Part shown: piece by piece, positions 1 through 8,956 of the stretch
Layout: each line of letters starts with the position of its first letter
Position numbering within the stretch: the first letter of the stretch is position 1
DNA from: Methylomonas sp. ZR1
GTDB lineage: Bacteria; Pseudomonadota; Gammaproteobacteria; Methylococcales; Methylomonadaceae
Assembly: GCF_013141865.1 (NCBI RefSeq)
Contig: NZ_RCST01000001.1
Coordinates: forward strand, 4,712,001 to 4,776,000
DNA length: 64,000 nucleotides
Direction of reading: 5' to 3'
Notes under the pieces: generated by a model
What the model saw: the letters and a program-made list of their open reading frames with translations, nothing else
Database searches by the model: none
What the model was told of the DNA's origin: nothing
Program-made: the position numbers and the translations under genes

Positions 1-2
1 TC

Positions 3-176
3 TACAGAGATCCTGCTATTGCGGAGGTAGCCAAGGCCAGTTCTCCGGTCGCCGCTACCAGTAATGCTAGTGCGCCTTGCGCCGAAGCAAAACAGGAGCA
101 GACCTCAGAAGTTGACGCCAAGTTTCCGGCAGCCAATTTTCAGCCTAAAGTAGTATTCAGCGCAGCGGGCTCCTAG
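3..176 (+). CDS. C-terminal part of an unknown Ala-rich protein (cut by window edge)
   Basis: An open frame enters from the left edge and ends at a TAG at 174-176, giving about 57 residues. The tail is rich in Ala, Ser, Pro and Glu, with a single Cys, and looks like a low-complexity C-terminal extension. No domain is recognisable. It lies 79 bases upstream of the TGVAKYL repeat gene on the same strand, so the two may be related in function, but this is only context. The frame could be fortuitous given its short length. Confidence 0.5.
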   Translation, partial: YRDPAIAEVAKASSPVAATSNASAPCAEAKQEQTSEVDAKFPAANFQPKVVFSAAGS

Positions 177-255
177 TATTTTTAGGCTATACCGTGAATT
201 TGATGAACTCGTCGTCTAGACACATAACAATTATTACATTCAGGAGTATTCTCAA

Positions 256-1641
256 ATGGCAACAAACAGTTTGATGAATAGCTTATTCGGCTTTTTGTTC
301 GACAATTCGAGCAGTAGTAATAGTCGGTCGGAAGCTTATTCTCGTGTCGACAGCGAAGACGCGCAATTGACCGGTGTAGCTCGTTATCTGCAAAAACTTG
401 AGCCGCCTAAGCCGGAGCTGGACGAAAACGGCCAGCCGTTAACCGGGGTGGCGAAATATCTTGCCTTGCAAGCAGAATTGGAAAAAGCCCGGCAACCCGT
501 CGAAGAGGTGGTTGTTGTGGAGCCGGTTGTCGAGGAAGCAGCGGAAGAAGTTGCTGAACTAGTTGAAGAGGTTGTTGAAGAACTGACCGAGAGCGAGCCG
601 GTTGCGACGGGTGTTGATAAATATTTGATTCAACAACAGGCAAATCCGGTTACTCGGGTAGCGAAATATCTGATCAAGCAGTCGATTTTGTCTAAAGAAG
701 CGCCGGTAACTGGAGTTTCTAAATACATTACCAAAAATGATCGCGAAGACCATGTGGTGACTAATGTCGCTAAGTACGTCATTCGGCAAAATATGCAGAC
801 CGGTTCGACACCATTGATTACCGGCGTTGCCAAATATGTTTTGAAGCAAGATGTATTGGCAAAAGAAGCGCCAATCGCAACCGGGGTGAGCAAATATGTC
901 ACTAAGCAAGCTTTGTTGGCAAAAGATACACCAATAGTAACCGGTGTTGCTAAGTATGTCGCTCAACAGGAGCGCTTATTGAAAGAACAGGCGCCTTTAA
1001 CCGGCGTTGCTAAGTTTTTGGCGGAGCAGGCGGCGGCGGACAAAAAAGCGGCCGCTGCGGCTTTGATTGCGCGATATGTTGCAGCGGAAGCGCTAGCTCA
1101 ACAGGAAAAGGCGGAGGCTCAGTTGAATCAAGAACAAAATGCCCAGCAAGAATTGGCGGAGGAATTGGCATTTGAGGGTTCCGCTGTAGAGCGTTACCTT
1201 GCTAGGCAGGCTGCGTCTGCCCAGCAGGCGCCAAAGCCAACCGGTGTTGCCAAATATCTGGCTAAGCAGTTGCAATTGCAAAGTCAGGCAGAGCCTTTAA
1301 CCGGCGTTGCCCGTTACCTTGCCAAGCAGGCAATATTGACCAGACAGTTGCCGCCGCCTACTGGTGTCAGCAAGTATTTAGCCAAGCAAATATTAGCGCA
1401 AAAACCTGTTGCCGAAGTGAGCTCGGTTAGCCGATATGTCACTAAGCATGAGTTGCTGGATAAGGATTCGAAAGAACTCACTGGTGTAGCCAGATACATG
1501 TCCAAACAGGACGCACTAGCAAAGGATGCGCCTGGCGTGTCGGGTGTGGCGCGTTACATGGCAAAGCAAGCCTTGCAGTCCAAGGATGAGGTCGTGGCTA
1601 GAACTACCGGGGTAGAGAAATACTTACGTAAACAGGCTTAG
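256..1641 (+). CDS. TGVAKYL-repeat protein, function unknown
   Basis: A 461-residue protein without signal peptide or obvious membrane helix. After a Ser/Asn-rich N-terminus (residues 1-37) nearly the whole chain is repeats of about 20 residues: a core T-G-V-[AS]-[KR]-Y-[LVIM] followed by x-K-Q and a charged, helix-favouring linker. I count about 19 copies, two of them degenerate (near residues 280 and 315). A Glu/Val-rich acidic segment (residues 80-115) interrupts copies 2 and 3. ATG at 256 follows a CAGGAGT ribosome site. A strong terminator follows, so it is likely a single-gene unit or the end of one with the upstream gene. I do not recognise the family. The repeats suggest a scaffold or filament-like adaptor. 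Confidence 0.85.
   Translation: MATNSLMNSLFGFLFDNSSSSNSRSEAYSRVDSEDAQLTGVARYLQKLEPPKPELDENGQPLTGVAKYLALQAELEKARQPVEEVVVVEPVVEEAAEEVAELVEEVVEELTESEPVATGVDKYLIQQQANPVTRVAKYLIKQSILSKEAPVTGVSKYITKNDREDHVVTNVAKYVIRQNMQTGSTPLITGVAKYVLKQDVLAKEAPIATGVSKYVTKQALLAKDTPIVTGVAKYVAQQERLLKEQAPLTGVAKFLAEQAAADKKAAAAALIARYVAAEALAQQEKAEAQLNQEQNAQQELAEELAFEGSAVERYLARQAASAQQAPKPTGVAKYLAKQLQLQSQAEPLTGVARYLAKQAILTRQLPPPTGVSKYLAKQILAQKPVAEVSSVSRYVTKHELLDKDSKELTGVARYMSKQDALAKDAPGVSGVARYMAKQALQSKDEVVARTTGVEKYLRKQA
367..1638 (+). repeat. About 19 in-frame TGVAKYL protein repeats
   Basis: The coding sequence carries repeats averaging 60 bases with the core ACCGG(T/C)GTxGC(T/C)AAATA(T/C). Spacing is most regular from residue 150 to 260 and from 330 to the C-terminus. 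Synonymous positions vary between copies, so the protein motif rather than the DNA is what has been kept. Confidence 0.85.
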
Positions 1642-1657
1642 TACCTGCCTGAAGAAG

Positions 1658-1690
1658 CCGGCACTTTCTTTTGGAAGTGCCGGTTTTTTT
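1658..1690 (+). terminator. Rho-independent terminator after the repeat gene
   Basis: Ten-base stem CCGGCACTTT... with its complement ...GGAAGTGCCGG, followed directly by seven T residues. It lies 17 bases after the stop codon of the TGVAKYL protein. Confidence 0.9.
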
Positions 1691-1803
1691 ATGCCTGCTG
1701 GTTTTAGTGTGTTTAAGGGAGCCGGCAAGCCATGGATTTATACGGCTTTACCGAATCTGTATTATCATGACTACCCACATTCAAATTTTTTGCAGGGATC
1801 TTG

Positions 1804-2157
1804 ATGTCTTGTTTATTGGGTTTTAGCTTGATGCTGTTTTTGCCGATCGTTGCTTTTGCCGCAGGCCCTGATGCCAACGAATTGGCGCCAGTTCCGGAAC
1901 CGCCTGATTTACCGGCTCCGGTGCAGTCAGGGGAAGAGATGGAGCCCGACATTACCATTATTCGTAAAGGCAAAGATACTATTCAGGAGTTTCGCCGCAA
2001 CGGCAAGCTATACATGGTGAAAATTCAGCCCCAGGTTGGCCCTGCTTACTACATGCTGGATACCAACGGCGACGAGCAGATGGATGTAAAAAAAAATGAT
2101 TTGGACGAAAACACCAATATCAACAAGTGGACGTTGTTCGAGTGGGATTTCAATTGA
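1804..2157 (+). CDS. DUF2782 family exported protein
   Basis: A 117-residue secreted protein. The first 20 residues form a signal peptide (hydrophobic core, cleavage near AFA-A). A Pro-rich linker is followed by the compact domain with DITIIRKGKDTIQEFRRNGKLY and a C-terminal segment containing YMLDTNGD, the pattern I associate with DUF2782 of gammaproteobacteria. ATG at 1804 is preferred to the TTG one codon upstream because CAGGGATC sits at the correct spacing. Function is unknown; the family is often found near polA, which is not in the window. Confidence 0.8.
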   Translation: MSCLLGFSLMLFLPIVAFAAGPDANELAPVPEPPDLPAPVQSGEEMEPDITIIRKGKDTIQEFRRNGKLYMVKIQPQVGPAYYMLDTNGDEQMDVKKNDLDENTNINKWTLFEWDFN

Positions 2158-2195
2158 GCTTATTGAATGTATCCTCCCAATATGACGCCCTAAGA

Positions 2196-2609
2196 TTACT
2201 CGGCAATTTTTAGCAGCCAGCCGCCGTCCGCATCGCATTTACTGACTTTTGCTTTGGCTTTCACCGAGATTCTGACGACCGTGTTTTTAAGGTCGTCAGG
2301 CAGTTTACCTTTCACCAAATAGAACGTGTCCTTGTCTTCAATTTGAACCGCGACAGGTTGCTGTTTAATGCTGACATGAATGTGGCCCGGCCCATTGCTG
2401 CCGGAAACCGCAAATGAAAACTCCGAACCCGGTTTGACTGTGGCTAAATGTTCCGGCGTGTAGCGGCTAATTTTAGCGTTGATGCAGCCGCTGCCCTCTG
2501 CGCCGCCGCTGGTTCCGCCGTGACCGCCATGGCTGGGTGTGGATTGCGACCAAGCAGAATTGCCGAAACCGATAGTTAGCAATGCGATGGTAAAAAGACG
2601 TGCGTGCAT
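2196..2609 (-). CDS. Small periplasmic protein, unknown
   Basis: A 137-residue protein with a clear signal peptide (residues 1-21, cleavage after AWS). A His/Gly-rich stretch (SHGGHGGTSGG) follows the cleavage site, then a beta-rich domain with two Cys residues (near 42 and 125) that could form a disulfide. The His-Gly stretch could bind metal. I do not recognise the family. It is convergent with the DUF2782 gene. Confidence 0.7.
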   Translation of the reverse strand: MHARLFTIALLTIGFGNSAWSQSTPSHGGHGGTSGGAEGSGCINAKISRYTPEHLATVKPGSEFSFAVSGSNGPGHIHVSIKQQPVAVQIEDKDTFYLVKGKLPDDLKNTVVRISVKAKAKVSKCDADGGWLLKIAE

Positions 2610-2784
2610 GGGTGTTCCTCATGTTCTTGTTTTAGGATGGCTGCGATTATATGTTTTAAGCCTGCAAGTTTGAAGCACAAGCTATAAAGGGTCTGACGGT
2701 ATTGATTTGATCTTTCTGCCGGGATTGGTTTACATTGCGTTACGGTTTAGTTTGCATATTAACAACAATAAAATGGGGGAGAAG

Positions 2785-3072
2785 ATGTTATTTCTGGCTA
2801 AGTTATGCGGTATTTTGACCTTGGTTTGGTTTTATATGGCGGCGAAAAATCATGGCGGCCCGTTAATTAATTGGTCTGTGATCGGTCTGATAGGGTATTG
2901 GCTGACTTGGTGGTTATCTAAAATGCTGATTGTGGTGCCATTGGCCGGCATGGTAACCAAGCATTCGGTGACTGAGTTTTTACTTACCCAATTACCCGTA
3001 TTCGTCGCATTGGCAGCTTGCTATCTGATTAGAAAAAAATTGATCGCCAGTTTGCCGGCCGCTGGGCAATAA
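2785..3072 (+). CDS. Small membrane protein, unknown
   Basis: About 95 residues with three predicted membrane helices and a basic C-terminus. The frame is open from a TTG at 2707, and an ATG at 2773 is possible. The ATG at 2785 is chosen because a GGGGGAG lies directly upstream; the spacing is short, so the exact start is uncertain. The stop codon abuts the ATG of the pteridine reductase, so the two are probably co-transcribed. Confidence 0.65.
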   Translation: MLFLAKLCGILTLVWFYMAAKNHGGPLINWSVIGLIGYWLTWWLSKMLIVVPLAGMVTKHSVTEFLLTQLPVFVALAACYLIRKKLIASLPAAGQ

Positions 3073-3804
3073 ATGCCCAAAAATGTGCTGATAACCGGTG
3101 CGGCAAGACGCATTGGTGCGGCGTGTGCCCGCTTACTGCACGGTGAGGGTTGTAATGTGATTTTGCATTACAACCGCTCCGATGCAGACGCTTTAGGTTT
3201 AGCTGCCGAGTTGAACGCCGTGCGAGCCGAATCGGCACGGGTATTAAGCGGCGATTTGTCGGTGTTTAGCAGCATCCAGAAGTTGGCCGAAAATGCAGTA
3301 GCTCAGTGGGATGGTGTCGATGTTTTGGTGAATAACGCGTCCTTGTTTCAATCCGTACCCTTTGGGCAAGTCACGGAACAGGACTGGGATTTGGCCATGG
3401 CTAGTAATCTGAAAGCGCCGTTTTTTTTGACACAAGCGTTGTGGTCGTCACTAAAAGTTAAACACGGCTGTGTAGTCAATATCGCCGATATTCACGCCGA
3501 GACAGGTTTGCCGGGCTTTCCGGTTTACAGCATGGCTAAAGCCGGTTTGGTGGCGATGACGCGGATATTGGCCAGGGAAATGGCGCCGGAAGTCCGCGTT
3601 AACGCGGTGGCTCCGGGCGCTATTTTATGGCCGGAGCAAGATGTAGATGAAGCGGAGCGAGTGGAAATCTTAAAAAAAATTGCCTTGCAGCGTCGCGGCG
3701 AAGCAGGCGATATTGCCAAAGCAGTAAGGTTTTTGGTTGGCAGCGCCGATTATATTACCGGTCAAGTACTGACGGTAGATGGTGGACGGACACTGTTTCG
3801 CTGA
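3073..3804 (+). CDS. Pteridine reductase (SDR family)
   Basis: A 243-residue short-chain dehydrogenase/reductase. The NAD(P)-binding motif reads TGAARRIG; the Arg-rich form is typical of PTR1-like pteridine reductases rather than the general TGxxxGIG. NNAS, the catalytic YSMAK and a C-terminal TVDGG are all present. It probably reduces dihydropterin or dihydrofolate with NADPH. This fits its neighbours folK and folB, which converge on it from the other strand. A general SDR dehydrogenase is the alternative. Confidence 0.85.
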   Translation: MPKNVLITGAARRIGAACARLLHGEGCNVILHYNRSDADALGLAAELNAVRAESARVLSGDLSVFSSIQKLAENAVAQWDGVDVLVNNASLFQSVPFGQVTEQDWDLAMASNLKAPFFLTQALWSSLKVKHGCVVNIADIHAETGLPGFPVYSMAKAGLVAMTRILAREMAPEVRVNAVAPGAILWPEQDVDEAERVEILKKIALQRRGEAGDIAKAVRFLVGSADYITGQVLTVDGGRTLFR

Positions 3805-3817
3805 AGTTTACAGAGCG

Positions 3818-4300
3818 TTATTTCTCAAGTTTGGTTTGGCGTAAATCGCGTTTGTCGAAATCGTGCCACAGATCTTTGTAACAACGCTTGCTTATCGGGT
3901 GGGTGGCGTTTGGCGCAATTTCCGCTAAAGGCTCCAGTACGAAGGCATAGTGTTCTATTTCATCGCGCGGAATTTGCAGTCTGCCGTCACTGATGATTTG
4001 GTCGCCGTATAAAATCAAGTCCAAATCCAGAGTTCGGGCGGAGAATTTTTGACTTTCCCTGCTACGGCCGTGGTCCAGTTCAATTTGCTTCAGCAATTTG
4101 GCGACTTCTTTCGCGGATAACGCCGATTCGAATTGCACGACGAGGTTATGAAAGCTGTCGCCGACAAAGCCTACCGGCTCGCTTTCGAAGATACTGGAAA
4201 TGGTCAGCTCTCCGAACAATTCGCGTAGCGTGAGCAGGCTGGCTGGAATGTGAATTTCCTTATCAATATTGCTGCCGATGCTGATATATCCGGTAGGCAT
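3818..4300 (-). CDS. folK: 6-hydroxymethyl-7,8-dihydropterin pyrophosphokinase
   Basis: A 160-residue HPPK of normal length. It transfers pyrophosphate from ATP to the hydroxymethyl group of dihydropterin in folate synthesis. The N-terminal ISIGSN, ESEPVGF and the metal-binding RTLDLDLILYG signatures are all present. It starts two bases after the stop of folB, so both are read from one message. Confidence 0.95.
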   Translation of the reverse strand: MPTGYISIGSNIDKEIHIPASLLTLRELFGELTISSIFESEPVGFVGDSFHNLVVQFESALSAKEVAKLLKQIELDHGRSRESQKFSARTLDLDLILYGDQIISDGRLQIPRDEIEHYAFVLEPLAEIAPNATHPISKRCYKDLWHDFDKRDLRQTKLEK

Positions 4301-4302
4301 GA

Positions 4303-4656
4303 CTATCTTTCGCCACGTTCGATGATGATGCCGACGTCACGTGCGCGGCTAATGGCGCCTTTCTTGTTTAGGGTGATTTTTACCCAGGGAATCGCAAATT
4401 CGCTGCGTAAAATGCCGGCAATTTCTTCTATCAGCTTTTCCACTAAATAAAATTCGCTGTGCTCGACAAAGCTGACAACGCGATCCGAAACGGCTTTATA
4501 GTCCAGTGTGTGGGCAATATCGTCGCTGGCGGCGGCTTTTTGGATGTCAAAGCCCATTTCAATGTCCAGGATGATTTTTTGTTTAATCTTCCTTTCCCAT
4601 TCGTAAATACCTATCACGGTATCGATTTCAAGCCCGCCTAAAAAGATGATGTCCAT
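4303..4656 (-). CDS. folB: Dihydroneopterin aldolase
   Basis: A 117-residue protein matching the family length. The N-terminal L-x-V/I-x-x-x-I-G-I-Y-E-W-E pattern and the Lys in ITLNKKGAI are the expected substrate-site elements. It catalyses cleavage of dihydroneopterin to the HPPK substrate, directly upstream of folK. It is divergent from plsY, the arrangement usual in gammaproteobacteria. Confidence 0.95.
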   Translation of the reverse strand: MDIIFLGGLEIDTVIGIYEWERKIKQKIILDIEMGFDIQKAAASDDIAHTLDYKAVSDRVVSFVEHSEFYLVEKLIEEIAGILRSEFAIPWVKITLNKKGAISRARDVGIIIERGER

Positions 4657-4745
4657 CGTTGCTTTCCGGTTATTATATTTCTTGAAGAGGCGGCAGTATC
4701 GAGTAAATGGCGCCGCTGTACAAGTATTGACGAGAGGTTGATTAA

Positions 4746-5318
4746 ATGATGGATTGGTTGTTGGTGCCTTTGGCCTATTTAACAGGGTCGGTGTCTAGTG
4801 CAATTATCGTCTGTAAGATGATGGGTTTGGCGGATCCTCGGGAAAACGGCTCCGGTAATCCGGGGGCAACCAATGTTATGCGTATCGGCGGCAAAAAGGC
4901 TGCGGCGATTACTTTGCTCGGTGACGCTTTAAAAGGGCTATTACCAGTGTTGTTGGCGAAGGCGTTGGCTGTCGATAGTCTGGTGTTGTCCTTGGTCGTG
5001 TTTGCCGCTTTTTTGGGACACCTTTATCCGATTTTTTTTGAATTTAAAGGTGGCAAAGGGGTGGCAACGTCGCTGGGCGTGACGCTCGGCGTTGCTTGGC
5101 TGCTGGGGTTGGTGGTTGCTGCCACTTGGTTTGTCGTTTACAAAATGGGCAGAATTTCGTCGCTAGCTGCTTTGGTAGCTGCAACATTAACACCCCTTTA
5201 TGTTTGGCTGATTGTCGGCGATGTCAAATTGATCATTACCTTTACCGTTATTTCTCTGATTTTGCTGTGGCGGCATAAAAGCAATATTCAGAGATTATTG
5301 GCTGGGCAAGAGTCTTGA
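4746..5318 (+). CDS. plsY: Acyl-phosphate:glycerol-3-phosphate acyltransferase
   Basis: A 190-residue integral membrane protein with about five helices. The three PlsY loops are visible: the N-terminal GSVSSA, the GSGNPGATN motif and GGKGVATSLG. It makes lysophosphatidic acid from acyl-phosphate. Two ATGs are adjacent (4746 and 4749), with GAGAGG upstream. It ends exactly where tsaD, on the other strand, ends. Confidence 0.95.
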   Translation: MMDWLLVPLAYLTGSVSSAIIVCKMMGLADPRENGSGNPGATNVMRIGGKKAAAITLLGDALKGLLPVLLAKALAVDSLVLSLVVFAAFLGHLYPIFFEFKGGKGVATSLGVTLGVAWLLGLVVAATWFVVYKMGRISSLAALVAATLTPLYVWLIVGDVKLIITFTVISLILLWRHKSNIQRLLAGQES

Positions 5319-6329
5319 TCATAGGCTGATTAGCTGCTCCATTGGCCAGCGCGGACGGGCGAAAATTTCCAGGTTTTGGGTTTGCCCTGCCATTAAGCGT
5401 TGGCATCCCGCATAGGCAATCATCGCGCCGTTATCGGTACAGAATTCCGGACGGGGGAAGCGAATTTCCGCCCCTTCTTTTGCGGCCATCTGTTGTAATT
5501 GTTTCCGAATTTCGTGGTTGGCGCTCACGCCCCCAGCTACTACCAGTGTTTTTAACTGCGTCTGTTGTAACGCCCGTTTACATTTGATGCTTAGTGTTTC
5601 CGCGACGGCTTGTTGAAATGCGAAAGCGATATCCGCTTTGTCCTGCTCGGTTTGCTCGGTGGCATACAGCGCGTTCATTGTGAAGGTTTTCAGGCCGCTA
5701 AAACTAAATTCCAATCCTGGTCTGTCGGTCATCGGTCGGGGAAATTTAAAGCGATTTTGACCGTTGCGCGCTAACTCAGCCAATTTCGGGCCGCCGGGAT
5801 AGTCCAGGCCTAATAGCTTTGCGGTTTTGTCGAACGCTTCGCCCGCGGCATCGTCCAGCGATTCTCCGAGTAAGCGGTATTCGCCAATCGCGCGGACTTC
5901 GATAAGCAGGGTATGGCCGCCTGAAATGAGTAACGCGACGAAAGGGTAGGCGGGCGGATTATCTTCCAGCATTGGCGCCAATAAATGTCCTTCCATATGA
6001 TGCACAGCAATAGCCGGTATTTGCCAGGTCCAGGCCAGGCTTTGCGCGGTGGCGGCTCCGACTAGTAAGGATCCCATCAAACCGGGGCCGGCGGTATAGG
6101 CAATGCCCTCGATGTCCTTGGCTCTTAATTCGGCTTTTTTTAATACCGTTTTGATTAGCGGAACCAGTTTGCGGATATGGTCTCTTGAGGCTAGTTCAGG
6201 AACGACGCCGCCATACTCGGCGTGCGTGGCAATTTGGCTGTATAAGGTGTGCGCAATTAAGCCCTTACTGGGCTGATAGACGGCGACAGCCGTTTCGTCG
6301 CAAGAACTTTCTATGCCTAAAACATACAT
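5319..6329 (-). CDS. tsaD: tRNA threonylcarbamoyladenosine transferase TsaD
   Basis: A 336-residue ASKHA-fold protein of normal length. It opens with [13 protein letters not shown]; the metal ligands in HHMEGH and the C-terminal CTDNGAMIA are present. With TsaB and TsaE it transfers threonylcarbamoyl to A37 of ANN-decoding tRNAs. It is divergent from rpsU across a 104-base promoter region, as in Escherichia coli. Confidence 0.97.
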   Translation of the reverse strand: MYVLGIESSCDETAVAVYQPSKGLIAHTLYSQIATHAEYGGVVPELASRDHIRKLVPLIKTVLKKAELRAKDIEGIAYTAGPGLMGSLLVGAATAQSLAWTWQIPAIAVHHMEGHLLAPMLEDNPPAYPFVALLISGGHTLLIEVRAIGEYRLLGESLDDAAGEAFDKTAKLLGLDYPGGPKLAELARNGQNRFKFPRPMTDRPGLEFSFSGLKTFTMNALYATEQTEQDKADIAFAFQQAVAETLSIKCKRALQQTQLKTLVVAGGVSANHEIRKQLQQMAAKEGAEIRFPRPEFCTDNGAMIAYAGCQRLMAGQTQNLEIFARPRWPMEQLISL

Positions 6330-6335
6330 TAGTTT

Positions 6336-6363
6336 TTGAATTAAAGAATTTTATGAGTATAAT
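6336..6363 (+). promoter_or_regulatory. Sigma-70 promoter of the rpsU-dnaG-rpoD operon
   Basis: TTGAAT, a 16-base spacer and a consensus TATAAT, followed by a leader of about 64 bases before rpsU. The -35 element lies seven bases from the tsaD start on the opposite strand. Confidence 0.8.
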
Positions 6364-6433
6364 CGGCCGTTTTCGGCGGGCTTGCTATCGCCGATAGCGT
6401 CAAAAGATACTAACATAAATCGGATTATTGATA

Positions 6434-6667
6434 ATGCCATCAGTTAAAGTTAAAGAGAACGAACATTTTGACATCGCGATTCGTCGCTTCAAACGTGCGT
6501 GCGAAAAAGCCGGTGTATTGGCTGAAGTGCGCCGCCGCGAGTTTTATGAGAAGCCAACCACCGAGCGTAAACGCAAAGGTGCTGCGGCAGTTAAGCGTCA
6601 TTTGAAAAAGCTGGCTCGTGAACGCTATGCGCTGAAAAATCTGCGTCGCGGTCGTCCACAAATTTAA
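6434..6667 (+). CDS. rpsU: 30S ribosomal protein S21
   Basis: A 77-residue basic protein with the S21 core ([20 protein letters not shown]) and the [11 protein letters not shown] segment. The ATG at 6434 gives the usual [10 protein letters not shown] start; a TTG two codons upstream is unlikely. It is the first gene of the macromolecular synthesis operon, eight bases before the next gene. The C-terminal ten residues extend beyond the E. coli protein. Confidence 0.97.
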   Translation: MPSVKVKENEHFDIAIRRFKRACEKAGVLAEVRRREFYEKPTTERKRKGAAAVKRHLKKLARERYALKNLRRGRPQI

Positions 6668-6675
6668 GGCAGACA

Positions 6676-7125
6676 ATGGATGCGTTAAAAAAGCGTATCA
6701 CGGACGATATGAAAGCCGCGATGAAAGGCGGCGAAAAAGGCAGGCTGGGTGTAATCCGTATGATTTTGGCTGCTATCAAGCAGGTTGAAGTCGACGAGCG
6801 TATCGAGCTAAGTGATGAGCGAATCATCCTTGTGCTCGATAAAATGCTGAAGCAGCGGCGCGAGTCCATCAAGCAGTTCCGAGACGCTAGTCGCAACGAT
6901 TTGGCCGAAATCGAGGAAGCTGAAGTGCTGGTTATTCAAGATTTTCTACCACAACCGCTCAGTGATGCTGAAATCGATGGTATGGTCGCCGACGCTATCG
7001 CTAAAGTGGGCGCCACATCGGTAAAGGACATGGGTGGTGTGATGGCTTTGCTTAAGCCGCAAATGCAAGGTAGAGCTGACATGGCGAATGTCAGTGCGAG
7101 AATCAAGGCCTGTTTTATCGCTTAA
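6676..7125 (+). CDS. yqeY: GatB/YqeY domain protein
   Basis: A 149-residue helical protein of standard YqeY length with the RLGVIRMILAAIKQVE segment and the C-terminal VMALLKPQMQGRADM signature. It resembles the tRNA-binding tail of GatB and probably binds tRNA or acts in amidotransfer, but its role is not settled. It lies between rpsU and dnaG, its common position outside enterobacteria. Confidence 0.93.
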   Translation: MDALKKRITDDMKAAMKGGEKGRLGVIRMILAAIKQVEVDERIELSDERIILVLDKMLKQRRESIKQFRDASRNDLAEIEEAEVLVIQDFLPQPLSDAEIDGMVADAIAKVGATSVKDMGGVMALLKPQMQGRADMANVSARIKACFIA

Positions 7126-7140
7126 TATCTTGTCGGTAAG

Positions 7141-8880
7141 ATGTCCGGCAGGATACCTCGTCAGTTCATAGATGATCTTTTGGTGCGGGTCGATATTGTC
7201 GATCTAATCGATTCGCGCGTCCCTCTTAAAAAGTCCGGCAGCAATTTTACGGCGCGCTGCCCGTTCCATACCGAAAAAACTCCCAGCTTTTCAGTCAATC
7301 GCGGTCGGCAGATATATCATTGCTTCGGTTGCGGAGCCAGCGGTAATGCAATCGGCTTTTTGATGGAATTTAACCATCTGGGTTTTGTTGAGGCGGTCGA
7401 GGATTTGGCAGCCTTTGCCGGCGTGGATGTGCCTAGGGAGTTGATCGATGGCGAATCTGGGCGGCCGGATAAAAAAACTGTGTCGCACATTTACGAGGTG
7501 TTGGCGGGAGTTGCTGGGTTTTACGCCGAGCAATTGCGCGGAAATGCCGAGGGTAGGATCGCTGTAGATTATTTGAAAGCCCGTGGTGTCAGTGGTGAGG
7601 TGGCGCGGGATTTTTCTCTGGGGTATGCGCCAAATAAGTGGGACGCCCTGTTGGCGCGTTTCGATCAAGCGGATTTGATCGAGGCTGGTATGCTGGTGGT
7701 CAGGGATGATGGCAAGGTTTACGACCGCTTTCGCGGTAGATTGATGTTTCCGATCAGGGACAAACGGAAGCGAGTGGTGGGGTTTGGTGGCCGAGTATTG
7801 GATGATTCTTTGCCCAAATACCTGAATTCGCCGGAGACTGCGGTTTTTTCTAAAAGTAAGGAGCTTTATGGGCTTTGTGAGCTTTTAGAAAAGAATAGCA
7901 AGCCCGGTCGGATACTGGTGGTAGAGGGTTATATGGATGTGATTGCCCTGGCTCAGTTTGGTATTTCTAATGCGGTCGCTGCGCTGGGTACTGCAACTTC
8001 CAAAGCGCAAATCGATTTATTGTTCCGATTTGCCTCCGAATTGGTGTTTTGTTTCGATGGTGACAATGCCGGCAGGCAGGCGGCCTGGAAGGCTGCCGAC
8101 GCTGCTTTGCCTTGTTTGCGTGATGGCAGACAAATCAAAATAATGCTGTTGCCGCAGGGGCAGGATCCGGATTCTCTGTTGCGAGCTGAAAATTCATCCG
8201 CATTTATGGAACGAATTGACAATGCGCAGGTCTTGTCGGATTACTTTTTCGAGAATATTGTCGGTCAATTGGAGTTGACAACCGTTGAGGGGCGGTCTCA
8301 GTTGCTGGCGACGGCAACGCCTTTGCTGGAAAAAGTTCCTGCCGGGTTTTTTAGGGAAATGATGTTTACCCGTTTGCAGGAGTTGTCCGGTTCCCGAATT
8401 GCCGTGGATGTTGTCGAAAATCAGGCTAGACTTAAGTCTAAATTTAATGTCGGCAAAAAAATCATTCCGTCGCCAAGAATCAGTTTGGCTCGCAAGGTCT
8501 TAGGGTTGTTGCTCCAACATCCGCATTTTGCAAGTTTGATTGAGCGTGAGGGGGTTATGCTCGACGATCTGAGTTTTGCCGGGGTAGAGTTATTAAGAGA
8601 GGTTTTGCAGCGGATCGCCCTTGAAAAGCCGGAAAACAGCGCCATCTTGTTGGAGTCTTTCCGAGGAACATCCCAGGAAAAAGCTGTAAAAGCTTTAGCT
8701 AGTTTAGATCTCGATGTACCGGTGGGCGGGGAAGAGTCCGAGTTTTGCGGTGCGTTGCGTCAGCTTTGTAAACAGGCCAAGGAAGCTATGCTAACCCGAT
8801 TGATCGAAAAGGAGGGTCGAGAAGGCTTAATGATTGAAGAAAAAGAGATACTGCGGAAGCTTTTAAGGGATAAGGCCTAG
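7141..8880 (+). CDS. dnaG: DNA primase
   Basis: A 579-residue primase with its domains in order. The N-terminal CHC2 zinc finger spans about residues 41-65 (CPFH...CFGC). The catalytic core follows, with a TOPRIM centre containing VVEGYMDVIAL and FDGDNAG. The C-terminal helical domain binds DnaB helicase. It makes RNA primers at the replication fork. It is co-transcribed between yqeY and rpoD. Confidence 0.97.
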   Translation: MSGRIPRQFIDDLLVRVDIVDLIDSRVPLKKSGSNFTARCPFHTEKTPSFSVNRGRQIYHCFGCGASGNAIGFLMEFNHLGFVEAVEDLAAFAGVDVPRELIDGESGRPDKKTVSHIYEVLAGVAGFYAEQLRGNAEGRIAVDYLKARGVSGEVARDFSLGYAPNKWDALLARFDQADLIEAGMLVVRDDGKVYDRFRGRLMFPIRDKRKRVVGFGGRVLDDSLPKYLNSPETAVFSKSKELYGLCELLEKNSKPGRILVVEGYMDVIALAQFGISNAVAALGTATSKAQIDLLFRFASELVFCFDGDNAGRQAAWKAADAALPCLRDGRQIKIMLLPQGQDPDSLLRAENSSAFMERIDNAQVLSDYFFENIVGQLELTTVEGRSQLLATATPLLEKVPAGFFREMMFTRLQELSGSRIAVDVVENQARLKSKFNVGKKIIPSPRISLARKVLGLLLQHPHFASLIEREGVMLDDLSFAGVELLREVLQRIALEKPENSAILLESFRGTSQEKAVKALASLDLDVPVGGEESEFCGALRQLCKQAKEAMLTRLIEKEGREGLMIEEKEILRKLLRDKA

Positions 8881-8956
8881 GTGACCGCATTAATTTTTGC
8901 CGTTATAATTTCCTGTTCTGCGGCGCTTGGTGCTGAAAACGTATTGTGAGTAAAGA

